From an uncultured beta proteobacterium (GTDB lineage Bacteria > Pseudomonadota > Gammaproteobacteria > Burkholderiales > SG8-41): a stretch of 64,000 nt of DNA. Shown here piece by piece: positions 33,135 through 42,017 of this stretch (positions are counted from its first letter, which is position 1; the number at the start of each line of letters is the position of its first letter). The translations under genes were made by a program, and so were the position numbers. The stretch spans positions 29,259-93,258 of the forward strand of contig CAIZLW010000082.1 in NCBI GenBank assembly GCA_903933915.1. The letters are read 5' to 3'. The notes under the pieces are model-generated. The model was not told the DNA's origin, did no database searches, and was given only the letters and a program-made list of their open reading frames with translations.

Positions 33135-34796
33135 TTACATATTGGGATAGTTGGGCCCTCCGCCGCCTTCCGGGGTCACCCAGACGATGTTCTGTGTCGG
33201 GTCCTTGATGTCGCAGGTCTTGCAGTGCACGCAGTTCTGCGCATTGATCTGCAGCCGCGGATTCGCCCCGTTGTCATCGCGCACGATCTCGTAGACGCCG
33301 GCCGGGCAGTAGCGCTGCTCGGGCGCGTCGTAGAGTTCCAGATTGACGTTCACCGGCACCGACGCATCCTTCAGCGTCAGGTGGATGGGCTGGTCTTCAT
33401 TGTGATTCACGTTCGAGATGAACACCGACGACAGCCGGTCGAAGGTCAGCACGCCATCCGCTTTCGGATAGCTGATCGGTGTGTATTCGGTTTTCGGGCG
33501 GATGCATTCGTGGTCGGCGTGGCCGTGGTGCAGCGTCCACGGCGCCTTGCCGCGGAACAGCACCTGGTCGATGCCGACCATCATCGTGCCCATCCACAGG
33601 CCCTTGCTCATCCACGGCTTGAAGTTGCGTGCACGGTGCAGCTCGTCGTAGAGCCAGCTCGACTTGAACGATTCCGGATAGGCGCTCAGCTCGGGCGCCG
33701 GGGTTTCCGCAGCCAGCGCGGCGAAGGCCGCTTCGGCGGCGAGCATGCCCGACTTGATCGCGGTGTGGCTGCCCTTGATGCGCGAGGCATTGAGGAAGCC
33801 GGCATCGTCACCAACCAGGCAGCCGCCAGGGAAAACCAGTTTCGGCAGCGACTGCAGGCCGCCCGCAGCAATGGCGCGCGCGCCGTACGAAATGCGTTTG
33901 CCGCCGTCGAGGAATTTGCGGATTTCCGGGTGCGTCTTGTAACGCTGGAATTCCTCGTAAGGGCTCAGGTAAGGGTTCTTGTAGGCAAGGCCGACCACAT
34001 AACCGATGGCGACCTGATTGTTTTCGAGGTGATACAGGAAGGAGCCGCCGTAGGTGTCGCTCTTCAGCGGCCAGCCGGCGGTGTGCACCACCAGTCCGGG
34101 CTGGTGCAGTTCCGGTTTGATCTCCCACAGTTCTTTCAGGCCGATGCCGTAAACCTGCGGATCCACACCGTCGCGCAGATTGAACTTGGCTTGCAGTTGT
34201 TTGCCGAGGTGACCGCGGCAGCCTTCGGCGAAAAAGGTGTATTTGGCATGCAGTTCCATGCCGACCTGGTGCGCGTCGGTGGGCTGGCCGTCACGGCCGA
34301 TGCCCATGTCGCCGGTAGCGACACCTTTGACACGGCCGTCTTCATGGAACAGCACTTCGGCCGCAGCGAAGCCGGGGAAAATCTCCACGCCCAGTGCTTC
34401 CGCCTGCTGGCCCAGCCAGCGCACGACGTTGCCGAGGCTGATCACATAGTTGCCGTGGTTCTGGAAACATTCGGGCAGCAGAGCCGACGGAATCTTGAAG
34501 GCACCGGTTTCACTGAGAATCATGAAGCGGTCTTCGCTGACCGGCGCATTGAGCGGTGCGTCTTTTTCTTTCCAGTCCGGAATCAGTTCATTCAGCGCGA
34601 TCGGGTCCATCACCGCGCCGGAGAGGATGTGCGCACCGACTTCCGAACCCTTTTCGAGCACGCAGACGCTGACTTCGCGGTTCTGTTCCGTGGCCAGTTG
34701 TTTCAGACGAATTGCCGCACCCAGGCCGGCAGGACCGGCACCGACGATGACGACGTCATATTCCATGGCTTCGCGTTCGGCCATTTTTCGCTCCAT
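33135..34796 (-). CDS. Electron-transfer flavoprotein:ubiquinone oxidoreductase
   Basis: 553 residues. The FAD site [23 protein letters not shown] opens the protein, followed by [12 protein letters not shown], the [14 protein letters not shown] block, and [23 protein letters not shown]. The C-terminal [4Fe-4S] cysteines are in CPAGVYEIV and [12 protein letters not shown]. It passes electrons from reduced ETF (fed by acyl-CoA dehydrogenases such as FadE) to the membrane quinone pool. ETF subunits themselves are not in the window. The start could be 34796 or an internal ATG (34781 or 34763); I keep the first. Confidence 0.96.
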   Translation of the reverse strand: MERKMAEREAMEYDVVIVGAGPAGLGAAIRLKQLATEQNREVSVCVLEKGSEVGAHILSGAVMDPIALNELIPDWKEKDAPLNAPVSEDRFMILSETGAFKIPSALLPECFQNHGNYVISLGNVVRWLGQQAEALGVEIFPGFAAAEVLFHEDGRVKGVATGDMGIGRDGQPTDAHQVGMELHAKYTFFAEGCRGHLGKQLQAKFNLRDGVDPQVYGIGLKELWEIKPELHQPGLVVHTAGWPLKSDTYGGSFLYHLENNQVAIGYVVGLAYKNPYLSPYEEFQRYKTHPEIRKFLDGGKRISYGARAIAAGGLQSLPKLVFPGGCLVGDDAGFLNASRIKGSHTAIKSGMLAAEAAFAALAAETPAPELSAYPESFKSSWLYDELHRARNFKPWMSKGLWMGTMMVGIDQVLFRGKAPWTLHHGHADHECIRPKTEYTPISYPKADGVLTFDRLSSVFISNVNHNEDQPIHLTLKDASVPVNVNLELYDAPEQRYCPAGVYEIVRDDNGANPRLQINAQNCVHCKTCDIKDPTQNIVWVTPEGGGGPNYPNM

Positions 34797-34837
34797 GTTG
34801 ATGATTTATCTAGCGATTATACGACGCCCGGTCCCCC

Positions 34838-35137
34838 GTAGCCCGGATGGAATCCGGGGGATGTAAAACTGCGCATGCAGATGACGCCCGGAAAAATGGA
34901 TATGCACAATCCCCGGATTTCGGGTTGCTCCATCCGGGCTACAAAGGCGATATGGACGGGGTTCGTAGCCCGGATGCGCCCCGAAGGAAGTCACCTTGGG
35001 TGGCAGGCCGCAGGCCGGAATCCGGGGGATGTAAAGGGCCCGTAGCCCGGATGTAATCCGGGTCCGTGAAGTGGACGGGTACGCCAGGGTGATCTCAAGC
35101 GGTAATGACTGATTCCCCGGATTGCATCCGAGCCACG
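34838..35137. repeat. Cluster of five REP-like palindromic elements (GTAGCCCGGATG family)
   Basis: The core GTAGCCCGGATG(N)ATCCGGG recurs: forward at 34838-34859, reverse at about 34907-34942, forward with a longer insert at 34964-35035, forward at 35042-35064, and a degenerate reverse copy at 35114-35137. Each core can fold as CCCGGAT...ATCCGGG, and two are followed by GGGGATGTAAA. Such elements are scattered, non-coding bacterial repeats; here they fill the 343-bp gap between ETF-QO and hpnE. Confidence 0.85.
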
Positions 35138-35139
35138 GG

Positions 35140-36423
35140 TTATCGGATCAGGCGCGCCGCCATGACACCGCTGCGCACTGCGGCTTCAATGGTTGCCGGA
35201 TAGTCACTGGCCACATAGTCGCCGGCGAGATAAAAACCGGGGCAGGGGGGTTGCGATGCCGGCCGTGCAAGACTCGGCGTGCAACTGAAAGTCGCGCGCT
35301 TTTCGGCGATCACGCGGTGCCACAGCAGTTTCGGCAGCGGGCCGAAGGCTTTGGTGATATCTGCAACCACGCGCCGCGCCAGATCATCCTGCGCTTCGCC
35401 GACCTGTTCTTCCGATGCGCTGATCACCGCGCCGATCAGTCCGCGCTGGCCGCAGATCGCTTCGCGGTCGAACAGCCACTGCGCCGGACTGCCGGCGAGA
35501 CCGATCATCGGTGAGGGCAGCTTTACCGCGCCGTCGAACTGCAGCCACACCGAATGGATGGGCTCGTACTGCAGCGCTTCGATCTGCTGTGCGGCGAATT
35601 GCAGTTCCGCAATGTCGGCGAGCAGTGGTGACACGCGGTGCGGCGCGACGGCGCAGATCACCTGATCGAATCGCCGCGAATGGCCCTGCACCTGCAAAGT
35701 AAATCCTTCGTCGTCACGGGTGATGCGTTCGACAGTGGCGCCGACTTCCACCTGTCCGCCGCAAGCGCGCACGTATTCAGCAGCCGGTTTCGGAAACAGC
35801 GCGGTGAGGTCCATGCGCGCCAGCAGCAGATCGCTGGCGGCGCGGCCCGCACCGAGGCTGTCTCGCAGCACATTCAGGAAGACCTGCGCCGAAGCGCGCT
35901 GCATCGGCGTGTTGAGTGCGGCCACGCACAGCGGCGCCCATAAATATTCAATTAAAACAATGGGTTGTTCATGTTCCGCGAGCAGGGCCTCGACCGTGCA
36001 GTCCTGTGCCAGCCGGTAACCACAGGCCTTCATCGCATTCATGAAGCGCGCAGCGGCGCGCTTGTGCTCGAAGCGCAGGCCCTTGGCGGTGAGCAGCGCC
36101 CACGCCACATGCAGCGGCGCCGGCAGCTTGGGTGCGCGCAGATGAAATTGATTGTGGATCTGCAGGTCCAGCGGCAGGCGCAAAAAGGAATCACGTTTGG
36201 GGGCGACCTTGTCGATCAGCCGCAGCGTTTCCGAGTAGGCCCCGATCAGGATATGCAGACCGTTGTCGAGCGCAGTGTCGTTGACCGTGACGCGGCGCGC
36301 GCGGCCGCCAAGCGCAGGTGCCGCTTCAAATACCGTGACCGCAACACCGCGGCCGGCGAGTTCCACTGCCGCGGCCATGCCGGCGTAGCCGCCGCCGATG
36401 ACGGCGACTGTTTTGGCCGTCAT
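35140..36423 (-). CDS. hpnE: Hydroxysqualene dehydroxylase HpnE
   Basis: About 427 residues. The dinucleotide-binding start TVAVIGGGYAGMAAAVELAGRGVAVTVFEA, GGRARRV and LDNGLHILIGAY match the squalene-associated FAD amine-oxidase family; the C-terminus ends FYLAGDYVASDYPATIEAAVRSG. It reduces hydroxysqualene to squalene, after HpnD and HpnC, for hopanoid synthesis. The ORF track begins 50 codons early; the ATG at 36423 begins the conserved fold. It sits 10 bp after the PrpF-type gene on the same strand, while hpnC and hpnD are about 11 kb away. A cyclase gene (shc) is not in the window. Confidence 0.9.
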   Translation of the reverse strand: MTAKTVAVIGGGYAGMAAAVELAGRGVAVTVFEAAPALGGRARRVTVNDTALDNGLHILIGAYSETLRLIDKVAPKRDSFLRLPLDLQIHNQFHLRAPKLPAPLHVAWALLTAKGLRFEHKRAAARFMNAMKACGYRLAQDCTVEALLAEHEQPIVLIEYLWAPLCVAALNTPMQRASAQVFLNVLRDSLGAGRAASDLLLARMDLTALFPKPAAEYVRACGGQVEVGATVERITRDDEGFTLQVQGHSRRFDQVICAVAPHRVSPLLADIAELQFAAQQIEALQYEPIHSVWLQFDGAVKLPSPMIGLAGSPAQWLFDREAICGQRGLIGAVISASEEQVGEAQDDLARRVVADITKAFGPLPKLLWHRVIAEKRATFSCTPSLARPASQPPCPGFYLAGDYVASDYPATIEAAVRSGVMAARLIR

Positions 36424-36433
36424 CAATGAAAGC

Positions 36434-37546
36434 TCAGGCTGCGCGCTTCGCAGCGGCTGTTTTGCCGGCCCAGATATTCGAAGGCACGTTGACCAGCCCT
36501 TCGAAAATCCGCCGCGCTGTACGAACCAGCGCGGCACGGCGCAGTTCCTCTTTGCCATTGGTGAAATCCACATCGAGGTCGATCAGGATCATGCCTGAAG
36601 GATGCTCGATTTTCACCATACCCTGCGGCGCAGGCTTCAGCGGCGCGATCTCCGCGGCCAGCGTGCCGGGAATCGCGCAGGCGGCGCTGATGCACACCGT
36701 GCCGGTGACCGGATGCGATTTGTGGCAGGTCTCGGGTACGAAATAACGCGAGCTGATCGTGCCGCCCTGGCGCGGTTTGGCGAGCAGGGCGATTTTCGGC
36801 ACCACGTTTTTCGACACGTCGCCCATGCCCATCAACACGCCGGCCTTGCGGCGGATGCCTTCCATGCGTTCCATTAATTGACGGTCGCTGTCGAGCTCGA
36901 CAGCGCTTTCGTAACCGGTCTTGCCCATGTCGGCGGCACGCATCATCACGATGGGCATGGCGATATCCACGCAGCTCACTTCAATGCCATCGATCACGTC
37001 ACGTGGCTTGCCGGTCGGCAGCAGCTTGCCGGTGACCGCGCCGATGGCCTCGCTGAAATTGATGCCAACCGGGGCTGCGGTACCGGGCACGCCGTCAATC
37101 GACGCGTCGCCTTCGTACTGCACCTGTTTGCCGGGCGTCTGCACGATGGCCTCGACCAGCGCGCCGGTGTTGACGCTGTGGATGCGCACCGTGGTTTCAC
37201 CGTCCTGCGCCGGCACCAGACCGGCGTCGATGGCGAAGGGGCCGACGGCGACCAGCATGTTGCCGCAGGTCGGTTTGGTATCGACGAACTTTTCGTGGAT
37301 CTGCACCTGCGCGAAAAAATAATCGATGTCGGCGTCAGGACGTTTGGATTTGCTGATCATCGCGACCTTGCTGGTCACCGAATGCGAACCGCCGATGCCG
37401 TCGACCTGGATTTCATGGGGTGAGCCCATGATGGCTAACAGGACTTCGTCTCTGGTTGCGGGGTCGCTGGGGAGGTCGTCCTGGAGGAGGAAAGGGCCTC
37501 TTGAGGTGCCGCCGCGCATGATGACGCAGGGGATTTTGGTTTGCAT
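36434..37546 (-). CDS. PrpF/4-oxalomesaconate tautomerase-family isomerase
   Basis: About 370 residues. PrpF family features include IPCVIMRGGTSRGPFLLQDDLP, QVDGIGGSHSVTSKVAMI, KPTCGNMLVAVGPFAIDAG and a late SHPVTGTVCISAACAIPGTLA. Members catalyse allylic isomerisation, such as trans-aconitate or 4-oxalomesaconate interconversion. The paired Cys in PTCGN and the late TVCISAACAIPG block are consistent with the family. No 2-methylcitrate genes are near, and a Bug receptor gene is upstream on the same strand, so 4-oxalomesaconate or a related dicarboxylate is a possible substrate. The ORF track begins upstream; the ATG at 37546 (MQTKIPC) matches the family start. Confidence 0.87.
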   Translation of the reverse strand: MQTKIPCVIMRGGTSRGPFLLQDDLPSDPATRDEVLLAIMGSPHEIQVDGIGGSHSVTSKVAMISKSKRPDADIDYFFAQVQIHEKFVDTKPTCGNMLVAVGPFAIDAGLVPAQDGETTVRIHSVNTGALVEAIVQTPGKQVQYEGDASIDGVPGTAAPVGINFSEAIGAVTGKLLPTGKPRDVIDGIEVSCVDIAMPIVMMRAADMGKTGYESAVELDSDRQLMERMEGIRRKAGVLMGMGDVSKNVVPKIALLAKPRQGGTISSRYFVPETCHKSHPVTGTVCISAACAIPGTLAAEIAPLKPAPQGMVKIEHPSGMILIDLDVDFTNGKEELRRAALVRTARRIFEGLVNVPSNIWAGKTAAAKRAA

Positions 37547-37637
37547 GTCGGGTCTCGCTGCGGGGCTTTGTTCTGAGGCGACATTATAGAGGGCTGTGAT
37601 GCGCTGGTGCTTCAAGGTCGCAGGGGTGGCCCGGTGC

Positions 37638-38600
37638 TTAGTTAACCTTCGCCCCCGAAACCTGCACCACCTTCGCCCAAAGCTTCGCTTCACTCGCAAT
37701 CAGTTTCGCAAACTGTTCTGAAGTGCCGCCCACCGGATCAGTCCCCAGTTGTTTCAGGCGCGCTGCCGTTGCCGGCGTGTTCATCGCCTTCAATGCAGCA
37801 CCGTGCAGGGTGGCGATGATGGGCCTCGGCGTTTTGGCGGGGACAAGAATGCCGTACCAGGTATCAGTGGCGTAGCCGGGGACGGTTTCGCCGATGGTGG
37901 GGATGTCGGGGGCGATGGGCGAGCGTTTGCTGCTGGTCAGGCCGAGCGGGCGCAGTTTGCCTTCCTTGATCAGCGGCAGTACGGGGAGCAGGCCGTCCAT
38001 CGCCAGTTGCACCTGGCCGCCGACGGTGTCCATGCGCGCGAAGGTGCTGCCTTTGTAGGGGATGTGCGTGATGTCGACGCCGGCCATGGATTTGAATAAC
38101 TCCATATTCAAGTGCGTCGCCGAGCCGGTGCCGGCCGAGCCGTAGGACAGTTTGCCGGGCGTGGCTTTGGCCATCGCAATCAGTTCCTTCAGGTTCTTCG
38201 CCGGCATGGACGGGTGGGCGACGATGATCTGGTAGGTGTTGGCGATGTGGATCACCGCTTCGAAATCCTTGATCGGGTCATAGGTCTTGCCGCTGTACAG
38301 CGCGGGGGTGATGACGTGCGAGGGGCTGACGTTGATCAGCGTGTAGCCGTCGGGCGCAGCGCCGGCGACTGTCTGCGTGCCGATCAGGCCGCCGGCGCCT
38401 GGGCGGTTGTCGACGACGATATTGGTGCCGAGGGTCTTGCTCATTTCATCACCGACGGTGCGTGCCAGCGTGTCGCCGGTGCCGCCGGGGGCGAGAGGGA
38501 CGATCATGCGGATGACTTTGCTGGGGTATTGGTCGGCGGCGTGGGCTGTGGCAGTGAGCGTCAGCAGTGCGGTGGCGATGGCGGTGAGTGCGGTTTTCAA
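37638..38600 (-). CDS. TTT/Bug-family periplasmic solute receptor
   Basis: 320 residues. Signal peptide MKTALTAIATALLTLTATAHAA; Bug core KVIRMIVPLAPGGTGDTLARTVGDEM, VVDNRPGAGGLIGTQTVAGAAPDGYTLI, and the ligand-loop region GSAGTGSATHLNMELFK. Membrane partners TctAB are not adjacent; in Burkholderiales many Bug receptors are orphans. It precedes the PrpF-type gene on the same strand with a 91-bp gap and may bind the compound that PrpF handles. Confidence 0.93.
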   Translation of the reverse strand: MKTALTAIATALLTLTATAHAADQYPSKVIRMIVPLAPGGTGDTLARTVGDEMSKTLGTNIVVDNRPGAGGLIGTQTVAGAAPDGYTLINVSPSHVITPALYSGKTYDPIKDFEAVIHIANTYQIIVAHPSMPAKNLKELIAMAKATPGKLSYGSAGTGSATHLNMELFKSMAGVDITHIPYKGSTFARMDTVGGQVQLAMDGLLPVLPLIKEGKLRPLGLTSSKRSPIAPDIPTIGETVPGYATDTWYGILVPAKTPRPIIATLHGAALKAMNTPATAARLKQLGTDPVGGTSEQFAKLIASEAKLWAKVVQVSGAKVN

Positions 38601-38625
38601 AAGAGTCCTCGTGGTTGTTTGTAAC

Positions 38626-38645
38626 GGCCGCTTATCGATGCGGCC
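38626..38645 (-). other. Hairpin between the DUF3617 gene and the Bug receptor gene
   Basis: GGCCGC and GCGGCC arms around an 8-nt loop lie just after the DUF3617 gene's stop on the minus strand. The U-tract is weak, so it is at best a poor terminator. Confidence 0.35.
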
Positions 38646-38657
38646 TTGGTTGAACGA

Positions 38658-39227
38658 TCAGCCTTTGACCGGTTTCAGGTTGCCGCAGTCATTCGACAGC
38701 CATTTGCCCTGCGCATCCATGGTCATGTTCTCGGCTTTGCCTTTGACCTGGCTGCTGGTCTTCATTTTCATGGTGTAGGACTCGGGGTTGTGCAGCGTGA
38801 CTTCGCCCTCGCCGGTGGTCTGCGGTTTGCTGCAGCTGAATTTGAATCGGGTGGTATTGCCGCTTTTCTGCAGCTGCTCCTGTTTGCAGTCGCCCTGTTG
38901 CGCGGGCGGCTCGTTGCGCGCGGCCATTTCCTTGCTGATGCACACGCGCGCAGCCATGCCGCCGTCCGGTGCGCCGCCGGGCGCCATGCTGACGCCTTTG
39001 TCGGCCATCATTTTTTCCATTTGTTTACGCTGTTCCGGCGGCATCGCGGCGAGCTGCTTTTGCATCTCGGCCTGCGCCGCGGCCATCTTGCTGCCCATGT
39101 CGCCGCTGCCGCCCATCTTGTTGGTGACCTCCCACAGGCCGGGCTTCATGTTTTGCTGTGCGAGGGCCGGAGCGGCGAAGAGGCAGATACTGAGAGCGGC
39201 GAGGGTGATTTTCCGGGGCGTGTGCAT
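38658..39227 (-). CDS. DUF3617-family secreted protein
   Basis: 189 residues. Signal peptide MHTPRKITLAALSICLFAAPALAQ, then NMKPGLWEVTNKMG, the opening typical of DUF3617. A Met/Gln-rich helical insert (MAAAQAEMQKQLAAMPPEQRKQMEKMM) precedes ARVCISKEMA and KFSCSKPQTTGEGEVTLHNPESYTMKMKT. The four cysteines probably form two disulfides in the periplasm. The function is unknown; the family is common in beta- and gammaproteobacteria. It is divergent from the NHL gene across 222 bp. Confidence 0.85.
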   Translation of the reverse strand: MHTPRKITLAALSICLFAAPALAQQNMKPGLWEVTNKMGGSGDMGSKMAAAQAEMQKQLAAMPPEQRKQMEKMMADKGVSMAPGGAPDGGMAARVCISKEMAARNEPPAQQGDCKQEQLQKSGNTTRFKFSCSKPQTTGEGEVTLHNPESYTMKMKTSSQVKGKAENMTMDAQGKWLSNDCGNLKPVKG

Positions 39228-39449
39228 GGTGGTTCCTGTGGGTCGATGGGTAGGTGCATTCTAGCCCTGAACCGTCGGCGGAGTGGCTGTCGGAATGGTT
39301 GCCGGAATGGCTTGGATGCGGGTGGGGTTTAGACCAAATATTGAGCGCGTTCCGGCAGTCACCGCGGGCGCGAAATCCGCGTTATCCTCCCGCCACCCGC
39401 CGTGTCGCAAACGCGCGCCAACAATAACAGTGCATCCAAGGAGAGTTTC

Positions 39450-40346
39450 ATGGTTCAAGCCGCGACCATCGCAGTCCAGCAGAACGTACCGGAATTGAAT
39501 TACAAGGTCGTGCCGGACATTTTTCAGATGCCGGAGGGCGTGAACTTCGGGCCCTGTTCAGCGGTGGCGGTGCGTGCCAATGGCAACATTCTGGTGTTCA
39601 GCCGCAATGAACATGCGCTGATGGAATTCAATCCGCAGGGCATGTATCTGCGTTCGCTGGGCCGCGGCGTGTTCGACAACCCGCACGGGCTGCGGCTGGA
39701 TGCAGAGGGCAATATCTGGACCACGGATACCGTTGCGCACATCGTCGTCAAAATGAATCCCGAAGGCCGCATCCAGATGGTGCTGGGCGTGAAGGGGCGT
39801 GCGACCGACTGGCATCAGGCCGGGCATCTGCGCTGTTTCAACGAACCCAATGACATCGCCTTCGGATCGAAGGGCGAGTTTTATGTGACGCAGGGTCACG
39901 GCAAAGGCGAGTCGCGTGTGATGAAGTTCGACGCCGACGGTACCTTCCTGCTGACCTGGGGTGGCGAGGGCAAGGACGCCGGTCAGTTCAATCAGCCGCA
40001 TGCGGTGCTGGTCGATCCGCAAGGCCAGGTCATCATCGCCGACCGTTCCAACCAGCGGCTGCAGGTCTTCGATGGCGACGGCAAATTCCTGCGCGAGAAG
40101 GCGCATCCGGGCACGCCCTGCGGGCTGTGCCTGATGAGCGACAGCAAGCACATCATGATGGCGCACGGTCACACCGGTCGCATCATGAAGCTCGATCTGG
40201 AACTCAATCTGCTTGCCGCGACTGGCGGTCAGGGCAAGGGCGCGAACCAGTACGGTGAAGCGCATTACCTCGCACTCGATGCGCAGGACAATATCTATGT
40301 CGCGGATTCGCTGAACTGGAATGTGCAGAAACTGGTCAAGTCGTAA
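39450..40346 (+). CDS. NHL-repeat beta-propeller protein (amidating-lyase-like)
   Basis: About 298 residues. NHL-type blades occur throughout: LVFSRNEHALMEFNPQGMYLRSLG, NPHGLRLDAEGNIWTTDT, NEPNDIAFGSKGEFYVTQGHG, FNQPHAVLVDPQGQVIIADRSNQRLQVFD and HYLALDAQDNIYVADSLNWNVQK. The sequence resembles the peptidyl-alpha-hydroxyglycine alpha-amidating lyase fold, but bacterial relatives are mostly uncharacterised. No signal peptide is visible. The start follows AAGGAGAG. It is 34 bp upstream of the GMC oxidoreductase, suggesting one catabolic operon. Confidence 0.82.
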   Translation: MVQAATIAVQQNVPELNYKVVPDIFQMPEGVNFGPCSAVAVRANGNILVFSRNEHALMEFNPQGMYLRSLGRGVFDNPHGLRLDAEGNIWTTDTVAHIVVKMNPEGRIQMVLGVKGRATDWHQAGHLRCFNEPNDIAFGSKGEFYVTQGHGKGESRVMKFDADGTFLLTWGGEGKDAGQFNQPHAVLVDPQGQVIIADRSNQRLQVFDGDGKFLREKAHPGTPCGLCLMSDSKHIMMAHGHTGRIMKLDLELNLLAATGGQGKGANQYGEAHYLALDAQDNIYVADSLNWNVQKLVKS

Positions 40347-40347
40347 T

Positions 40348-40377
40348 ATATCAATAAGTTATTGTTTTTATTGATAT
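40348..40377. repeat. Perfect AT-rich inverted repeat before the GMC gene
   Basis: ATATCAATAA and TTATTGATAT are perfect 10-bp arms around a 10-nt loop and fill the gap between the NHL stop and the GMC ATG. It contains, in reverse, the 15-bp AAAACAATAACTTAT motif. There is no ribosome-binding site in front of the ATG, so the element may be an operator, a terminator/attenuator or an mRNA structure. Confidence 0.8.
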
Positions 40378-40380
40378 TTT

Positions 40381-42000
40381 ATGAGTGCCCGGGCGTTCGG
40401 CAGTTATGACTATGTGATCGTCGGCGCGGGCAGCGCCGGCTGCGTGCTGGCGAACCGCTTGTCCGCCGACCCGACGGTGTCGGTGCTGCTGATCGAAGCG
40501 GGCGGCAACGACGACTGGATGTGGATCCGCATCCCCGTCGGTTATCTCTACTGCATCGGCAATCCGCGCACCGACTGGTGTTACAAGACCGTTGCCGAGC
40601 CCGGGCTCAACGGCCGTGCGATTAACTATCCACGCGGCCGCGTCATTGGCGGTTCCTCGTCGATCAACGCGATGCTCTATCTGCGCGGCCAGGCGCGGGA
40701 TTACGACGAGTGGGCGCAACTCACGGGTGATGCCGGCTGGTCGTGGCCGCAGGTGCTGCCGGTGTTCATGCAATCCGAAGACTACTGGCGCGGCGCCGAT
40801 GAAAAACACGGTGCCGGCGGGGAGTTGCGTGTCGAAACGCCGCGCGTGCAGTGGGACATCATTGATGCGTTTCGTGATGCCGCGGTCGAAACGGGCATAC
40901 CGGCGACCGAGGATTTCAACCGCGGCAATAATGAAGGTGTGTCGCGTTTTGAAGTGACGCAGAAAAGCGGTGTGCGCTGGAGTGCGGCGCGGGCCTTTCT
41001 CGATCCGGCGCGTTCTCGGCCCAATCTGACGGTGGTGACGAACGCGCTGGTGCATCGCGTGACCTTCGAGGGTAGAAGCGCGACGGGTGTGGAGTTCTCG
41101 CGCAACGGCGTGCTTGAACATGCCGGGTCCAGCCGTGAAACGCTATTGTCGGCGGGCGCCATCGGCAGTCCGCAGATTCTGCAGCTCTCGGGTATCGGTC
41201 CGGCGGCGCTGTTGCAGCAGCATGGCATACCGGTGGTGCAGGACCTTCCCGTCGGTGAGAACCTGCAGGACCATCTGCAACTGCGACTGGCCTTCCGCGT
41301 GAACAATGCGGTGACGCTGAACACGCTGCTCGATTCGTGGTGGGCGAAAGCGAAGATGGCGCTGGAATATGCGTTCAAGCGTACCGGTCCGCTGACCATG
41401 CCGCCGTCGCAGCTGGGTGCGTTTGCGAAGTCCGATCCGTCACAGGCGACGCCCAATCTCGAATACCACGTGCAGCCGATATCGCTGGATCGTTTCGGCG
41501 AGCCGCCGCACAAGTTCCCGGCGTTTACCGCCAGCGTATGCAACATCCGGCCGACCTCGCGTGGTTCGGTGCGCATCACATCGAATGATCCGCGCGCGCA
41601 GCCGGCGATTGCGCCGAATTATCTGGCGACCGAGGAGGACCGTAGGGTGGCTTTGGCGGCGATCCGGCTGACGCGGCGCATTGTCAATGAATCCGCCGCA
41701 CTGAAATGTTATGAGCCGGTGGAGTTCATGCCGGGGCCGCAGTTTCAATCGGAGGCGGAACTGGTGCAGGCTGCGGGGCAGATCGGCACCACGATTTTTC
41801 ATCCGGTCGGCACCTGCAAAATGGGTCGTGCCGATGACCCGACTGCCGTGGTGGATACGCAGTTGCGGGTGCGTGGTATTGAAGGTTTGCGGGTGATCGA
41901 TGCGTCGGTGATGCCGACCATCACCTCTGGCAACACCAACGCGCCGGTGATGATGATCGCCGAGCGGGGCAGTCGTTTGGTGCAGAATGATGCGAAATAA
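40381..42000 (+). CDS. GMC-family FAD-dependent alcohol/choline dehydrogenase
   Basis: 539 residues. The FAD site YDYVIVGAGSAGCVLANRLSADP, the GMC signature GRVIGGSSSINAMLYLRGQARDYDEWA, GAIGSPQILQLSGIGPAALL and the C-terminal catalytic His region TIFHPVGTCKMG ... SGNTNAPVMMIAERG are intact. It probably oxidises an alcohol, passing electrons to a quinone or other acceptor; choline dehydrogenases belong here, but no betaine genes are nearby. The cluster with an NHL protein and a Bug receptor suggests scavenging of a small organic compound. The ATG lies three bases after an AT-rich palindrome and lacks a Shine-Dalgarno sequence. Confidence 0.92.
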   Translation: MSARAFGSYDYVIVGAGSAGCVLANRLSADPTVSVLLIEAGGNDDWMWIRIPVGYLYCIGNPRTDWCYKTVAEPGLNGRAINYPRGRVIGGSSSINAMLYLRGQARDYDEWAQLTGDAGWSWPQVLPVFMQSEDYWRGADEKHGAGGELRVETPRVQWDIIDAFRDAAVETGIPATEDFNRGNNEGVSRFEVTQKSGVRWSAARAFLDPARSRPNLTVVTNALVHRVTFEGRSATGVEFSRNGVLEHAGSSRETLLSAGAIGSPQILQLSGIGPAALLQQHGIPVVQDLPVGENLQDHLQLRLAFRVNNAVTLNTLLDSWWAKAKMALEYAFKRTGPLTMPPSQLGAFAKSDPSQATPNLEYHVQPISLDRFGEPPHKFPAFTASVCNIRPTSRGSVRITSNDPRAQPAIAPNYLATEEDRRVALAAIRLTRRIVNESAALKCYEPVEFMPGPQFQSEAELVQAAGQIGTTIFHPVGTCKMGRADDPTAVVDTQLRVRGIEGLRVIDASVMPTITSGNTNAPVMMIAERGSRLVQNDAK

Positions 42001-42017
42001 ATACGGAGGAGGAAGCA

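Noticed and set aside
33093-34841. 582-aa plus-strand ORF opposite ETF-QO
   Set aside because: Antisense shadow; the minus strand encodes a complete ETF-QO with Fe-S cysteines.
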